A stretch of 64,000 nucleotides of DNA from Delphinapterus leucas (lineage: Eukaryota; Chordata; Mammalia; Artiodactyla; Monodontidae), in contig NW_022098037.1 in NCBI RefSeq assembly GCF_002288925.2, forward strand, positions 7,109,524-7,173,523, in the 5' to 3' direction. The notes beneath the pieces were generated by a model. It did no database searches. It saw nothing but the letters and a program-made list of their open reading frames with translations, and was not told where the DNA came from. The translations under genes and the position numbers were made by a program. Positions 59,166 to 64,000 of this stretch are shown one piece after another. Position 1 is the stretch's first letter; the number at the start of each line of letters is the position of its first letter.

Positions 59166-62148
59166 TTTTCATATTTCTTTTTCATCACCAATTGAAAAAG
59201 TCTAAACTTTCTTTGACAAATTTTCTGACAAAACAATCTTAAAAGCATCATTTGTCTTAATGGCAAAAGGCACAACTTTTCAGTTGGGCTTATTTGTAAG
59301 GCTGATTTCTCAAATCATCCCCCTTTTTTTCTTGCATTTTAGTTATTTTCATGTATCTGTGTACGAAAAAATTTCCATCAGTTTTAAAATGTAGTGAACA
59401 CAATGTATAGTAAAGACTCTCTTAATTGACCTCCTTCTGACAGACTCCTTTTTCTCTCTGCAGAACTGACAAGAACAAGGTTACTTTCTAATAGCTCACG
59501 TGTGCATTTGTTGTAGGCTTACCTCGAGGGAATATGGGTTTTTTGATTAGTGAACTGCTGTTTGTAAGTGATGTAAACCCATGCTCATTAGTGTAATTAC
59601 ATAATTAATATTATATAAGCTGACGATATGAATGTGAAAGAGCTGTTTCAATGGAACTAAGTTGATGGCAACCAAATAAAGGTAAGTTTCTACATGAAAA
59701 AAAAAGCTCTTACATTAGGTATGCATGAGAATTACAAAAACAAGTAAAATAAAAATCTAGATATATTTGAATTACGACTGCTTAGCACATGTTTTCATTG
59801 TAGACACTAGGTGTGGTTCAGGCAAAAAAGAGGTCTAATGCAAATCAGTGGACTCATAACGTAAAAACAACAAGCCTAGGTCTAACATCAAAAGACTGGC
59901 AAATTGGCAAATTTTCATAGACACATTATATATTAAAATAAGGTAGGTAGACATTCCTTTAAAATGAGTTCCTGAGTTTGCTGACTTTTTCGTTAATCTA
60001 AGGAACTACTGGTTTGGACCATGTCAGATAAGAGAGTTTCTGCTGTAATAGGAAAAAAAATCATAAATTCACATTTTCATATTTCCAAATTTATTGCTAG
60101 TATATTTGTTTATAATAAATAAAATTACCTAAAAGTTAATTATAGCCACAGAAGCATACTTTTCAGGAAAATGGTATATCACAGAAAGATAAAAACTGTA
60201 AGGGTTTATAACCTTCTTAACACACATAATCAAACACATGGAAACATAACAGACCCTTTATAAAACATATAAAAATATAACATCAAATTAAACTACTTTG
60301 ACCAAAACTCAGGAGCTATATAAAACATATATGTATACCTATTCAAATGTTTGCAAGGGAAATTTCAAAACTAAAGCTTTTAAGGTAAAGTTAATCTGCT
60401 GACATAAATGAGTTTTGATACAATTTGAATCCAAGTGAAACAGACACCTCCACCCCTCCCAACTCTGTGGTCTTAGGTAGAACTCTCAGATTTAGTTGTA
60501 AAATGCAGGGGTGAAGAGATATCCACATCTAAGATTATGAATTACATTTACCTTACTTTTGGTAGTTTATTGTTAAAATTATTGCCTTATTTCAGGCTGA
60601 GTGCTTTTCAGCAGAACATTAAGTATTCTTAACCACATGGTATTTAAATGTAATTGTCCCATTTAATTAATGAAAAGGTCTCATAAATTGGGTGTTGGCA
60701 TATATGGGATATCCTACATATTCTCAAAGGTCTTTTGCATTCACAATTAGTAGAGGGAGATGTTCCCTCTGAAAATTGAAAAGGAAATTTCCTGGGTAAT
60801 ACTAGTTCATTTGTTTGTTCTTCATTTTTGATTGGCAGCTCATTGTCTGTTAAGGAGTTCATTGTAGAAGGAAATTTCTGCTACCAAATGTTTATGACAA
60901 CACAGACAAAAGAAGGGATGGATGACATTAAATGACACATCTGTATCCATTTGGCCCTCTTTAACTGGTAAAGCAAAAAATACAAACCACAATCTTTCTA
61001 AAAGATAGGACTGGATCACATGAATCACTGTATTGATTAATTAAATATGAAAGCAAGAACAAAAGTAATACCTAGATGCAGTTATAAAGATGAGAAGGCA
61101 CTTTACAATGTTACTGGGTGTAGGAAAGGGACCTCCAACATTCTTAGACAAGAAACAGGTTTTTCACTGAGTTTGTGAGAGCAAAATGAAGATTCCCCCC
61201 GCCTTCCATTTCCTAGTAGTTGATCACTAAGTAACTCATCATGCTATGGATAATTCAAAAGAGGAGAAAATGTGGTATATTTCCTAAGTAAGTGAACACA
61301 CAAATAGGAAGAAAGATGAAACAAATTACAAAATTATTTAGCGCTAAAATATTTGGTTTTAAGTGCAAAAGGAGTTCAGAGGTAGGGAACCATATGATTG
61401 AATGCACAAATCGAGGGATTAGGTAGACAAATCTTGATAGGAATGTGGTAGGTTACAGTGGTAAATAAACTGTCAGCTTGTGGCTTAGACTACAGAAAAC
61501 TTTGATAGCTAGGCAAAAGTTTTAACAGTGGAGGTGACAAAATGGCATGACAGCATAAAATAAGAATTTTGCAAAGGGTACTTTCAGTATATGTATTTCA
61601 AATATATTCAGAAATAAGATTAGACTAATTCTGCTTTTTAAAAAAATACTTCATACTACTAAGTATGTAGTATTAATAATAAATGAAGTGGATTATTAGA
61701 AATTTTACCGATGAGAGTAAGAAGAATTATAAGGATGAAAATGAAAGACAATTGCTTATGCTTACTATTTTATCCTTCAATAATTAAAAATTATGAGTCA
61801 AAAATCAAAGACTGTGTGTGTTTTGAAGGGGACAGGAAGTGGCCTGTTTCAAATATGACACTAATAAACCAGCTATACCGTTCAAAAAAACAATCTACTA
61901 TTGTACATCTTCATGAAGGCTTGGAGGGGTTAAAAAAAAAAATCTTACAAGCTTACATGTTGTTCCTTCATTTTTTTCTTAAAACTATAAACAAATGCAG
62001 CAGAAACTACCAATTTACCATCACAGAGGTGAGACACTACTTGAGGCCACCCCAGAGGAGAACTGACATCTTATTCAACTTACGTAGACAAACAGATTTT
62101 TGAAGGATAGGAATTGTGAGATAATTTGTCATATTTAAAAATAAACCT

Positions 62149-62443
62149 CAAACACGGGAGGGAGAAGGCTAAGGTGGCACAAAGTGAGAGAGTGGCATGG
62201 ACATATATACACTACCAAATATAAAATAGACAGCTAGTGGGAAGCAGCCACATAGCACTGGGAGATCAGTTCAGTGCTTTGTGTCCACGTAGAGGGGTGG
62301 GATAGGGAGGGTGGGAGGGAGATGCAAGAGGGAGGAGATATGGGGATATATGTTTATGTATAGCTGATTCACTTTGTTATACAGCAGAAACTAACACACC
62401 ATTGTAAAGCAATTATACTCCAATAAAGATTAAAAAAAAAAAA
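62149..62443 (+). mobile_element. 5'-truncated L1 3' UTR
   Basis: From GGGAGGGAGAAGGCTAAGG to CCAATAAAGATT and poly(A), the same 3' UTR as the L1 copies at 4.8-5.1 and 34.1-34.4 kb. Imperfect flanks AAACCTCAAA / AAACTTCAAA. Confidence 0.92.
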
Positions 62444-63425
62444 CTTCAAAATTAAACTCTCAACTGCAAAGAAATACCATATGGTAGTTTTCAAAACAGA
62501 TCGTATTTAGTTATTTCATCTTCAAGGAATTCAGAATAAAAGGACTTTTCCTTTAACTAGAATAAACCTTAACACAAACACCAGTAATACTACCCAGGAA
62601 ATATTAGCCTTTCATTATTTCCAAGAAAAATTTTGATATACTTGGCAACTGAAATTTGACTATATGCTATAAAGGAGGGAAGGTACTCTTTAACAGTTAC
62701 ATAAATGGACTTTCAAAATAAACCTGAAAAATGTTCATGGATATGATTCTCATTTATACAATTCACTTATTACAACCACACAATGGCTACATAAAGCAAG
62801 CTTAAGTTACTGCGATCACTGATGCGGTAATACACTTTGAAGTACTGGTTTTATATTTCATCTATGAGAGCACATGAGAGAACAGAGAGTTAAATACTAG
62901 AGAGTGGTATTACCAGTTCACGATCATATAAAATTTCAGAAAATTCTTTCATCATTTTATAACTTTTACTCTATTATAATCTTTCATTAACACACTATTT
63001 CATTGCCTTGAATTAAAGATCTGCAAATGTGATCAAAAGGTTTTACTAGAATTTCTGGATGCTTCTTATAAAGACATTGAATCCTTATGTTTCATTCACT
63101 AGAGGTAAACTCAACACAAACTGTCTCTTTTATTTCACTCTTAAAGCTCTTATTAGAACTATGCAATGATTGATCTTGATTCAAAATGCTATAAAAAACT
63201 AGAGGGCATTTTAGAAGACAAGCAGAAAACTTTATTTCTGGAATTATTTAACCATAACATTGTAATGAATAATACACATTCTGATTTCACTTTGTACCTG
63301 TAATTATTCAGGCATAGTTTAACTGCTCCTACATGGAGATTGATCTCCCAAGGAATGCTTCATTGGCTTACCTTCAGAAGGCTCTCAGTCTCTTTCTTTC
63401 TGTTTCCCACACAAGGACTATTTTT

Positions 63426-63665
63426 ATTTATTAAAAAAAATTTTTTTTTAATTTATTTTTTGGCTGCATTGGGTCTTCACTGTGGTGCGCAGGCTTCTCA
63501 TTGCAGTGGCTTCTCTTGTTGCAGAGCACGGGCTCTAGGCACGCGGGTTCAGTAGTTGTGGCTCACGGGCTTAGTTAATCCGCAGCATGTGGGATCTTCC
63601 TGGACCAGGGATTGAACCTGTGTCTCCTGCATTGGCAGGTGGATTCTTAACCACTGCGCCACCAG
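63426..63665 (-). mobile_element. CHR SINE lacking its outermost 5' bases
   Basis: In reverse starts CTGGTGGCGCAGTGG (the usual GGGACTTCC lead is missing) and lacks part of the middle body present in sister copies. Flanked by the exact duplication GGACTATTTTT (63415-63425 and 63666-63676). Confidence 0.92.
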
Positions 63666-64000
63666 GGACTATTTTTGAAAAGATCACTTACTTTGTGATC
63701 TCACCTGGGGTCGGGCTGGGGGAGAACAGTCTGCCTTAACTATGGATCTTGAAGATTCAAATATATATGAGCAGAAGTGATACGGAAACAACTCAGCTAC
63801 CATGGGATATATATAAGATATTTGATAAACATTCTTTTTCTCTTGTAATAATTTTCAAAAAATGACACTACTGACAGTGAGTATCATATGTAGTTTAGTA
63901 TTCCCTTATCCAGTAATTTGATTATATTTCTAAAAAAAAAGATCATTATTTATTTCCCACCCTTTCTCCCATTCTTGTTAAAAATGATGGCAGCTAGAAC

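Larger units (their letters stand above)
55957..64000. other. NUP37 intron (right part; next upstream exon not in view)
   Basis: No NUP37 exon was found here: the upstream exon should encode the WD blade preceding IWNLEG, and nothing with that coding potential is visible on the minus strand. Repeats are an ancient L1 split by a SINE (58.1-59.2 kb), a short L1 3' end (62.15 kb) and a SINE (63.43 kb). The rest appears unique. Confidence 0.65.

Noticed and set aside
1..64000. CRISPR arrays, operons, phage or plasmid features
   Set aside because: The window is mammalian nuclear DNA with spliced genes and retroposons; the regularly recurring sequences are dispersed SINEs with individual target-site duplications.

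Overview
The window is vertebrate nuclear DNA from a cetacean (whale or dolphin), though the species cannot be told. The main evidence is many copies of tRNA-derived CHR-type SINEs (5' end GGGCTTCCCTGGTGGCGCAG, box-B-like GGTTCGTGCCC, A-rich tails) and L1 3' ends of cetartiodactyl type. Most of the 64 kb is AT-rich intron or intergenic DNA, and most long open frames are retroposon read-through.

Two housekeeping genes lie head-to-tail, both on the minus strand. WASHC3 (CCDC53) has five coding exons, from the ATG at 36440 down to 18607. They encode residues 1-145 of a protein that is 194 residues in human. The last ~49 codons were not found in 1-18606 and are probably to the left of the window. 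Its promoter is a CpG-rich block (about 36080-36690) with a CCAAT box, an ETS site, a CRE-like site and a ZNF143-like motif. NUP37 has five 3' coding exons, from 55956 down to the stop at 45875. They encode the C-terminal ~176 residues of a ~326-residue WD40 nucleoporin, and its 5' exons lie to the right of the window. All exons have GT-AG splice sites and their reading phases agree.

Layout (left to right): 1-18606 WASHC3 intron with a nested L1/L1/SINE composite at 4.4-6.0 kb; 18607-36440 WASHC3 exons 5 to 1, with a stack of nested repeats at 26.0-27.6 kb and an L1 split by a SINE at 33.3-34.4 kb; 36.4-36.7 kb promoter; 36.7-45.7 kb intergenic, with an LTR-like region near 38-39.5 kb; 45.7-55.96 kb NUP37 3' exons, with a double SINE insertion at 50.9-51.3 kb and a DNA transposon inside a MIR at 51.8-52.2 kb; 55.96-64 kb NUP37 intron containing an ancient L1 split by a SINE.

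The gene products act in separate pathways: WASHC3 in endosomal actin nucleation and NUP37 in the nuclear pore Y-complex. Nothing suggests a new multi-gene system. The more unusual content is in the retroposon insertion histories, the symmetric exon structure of WASHC3 and the NUP37 3' end.
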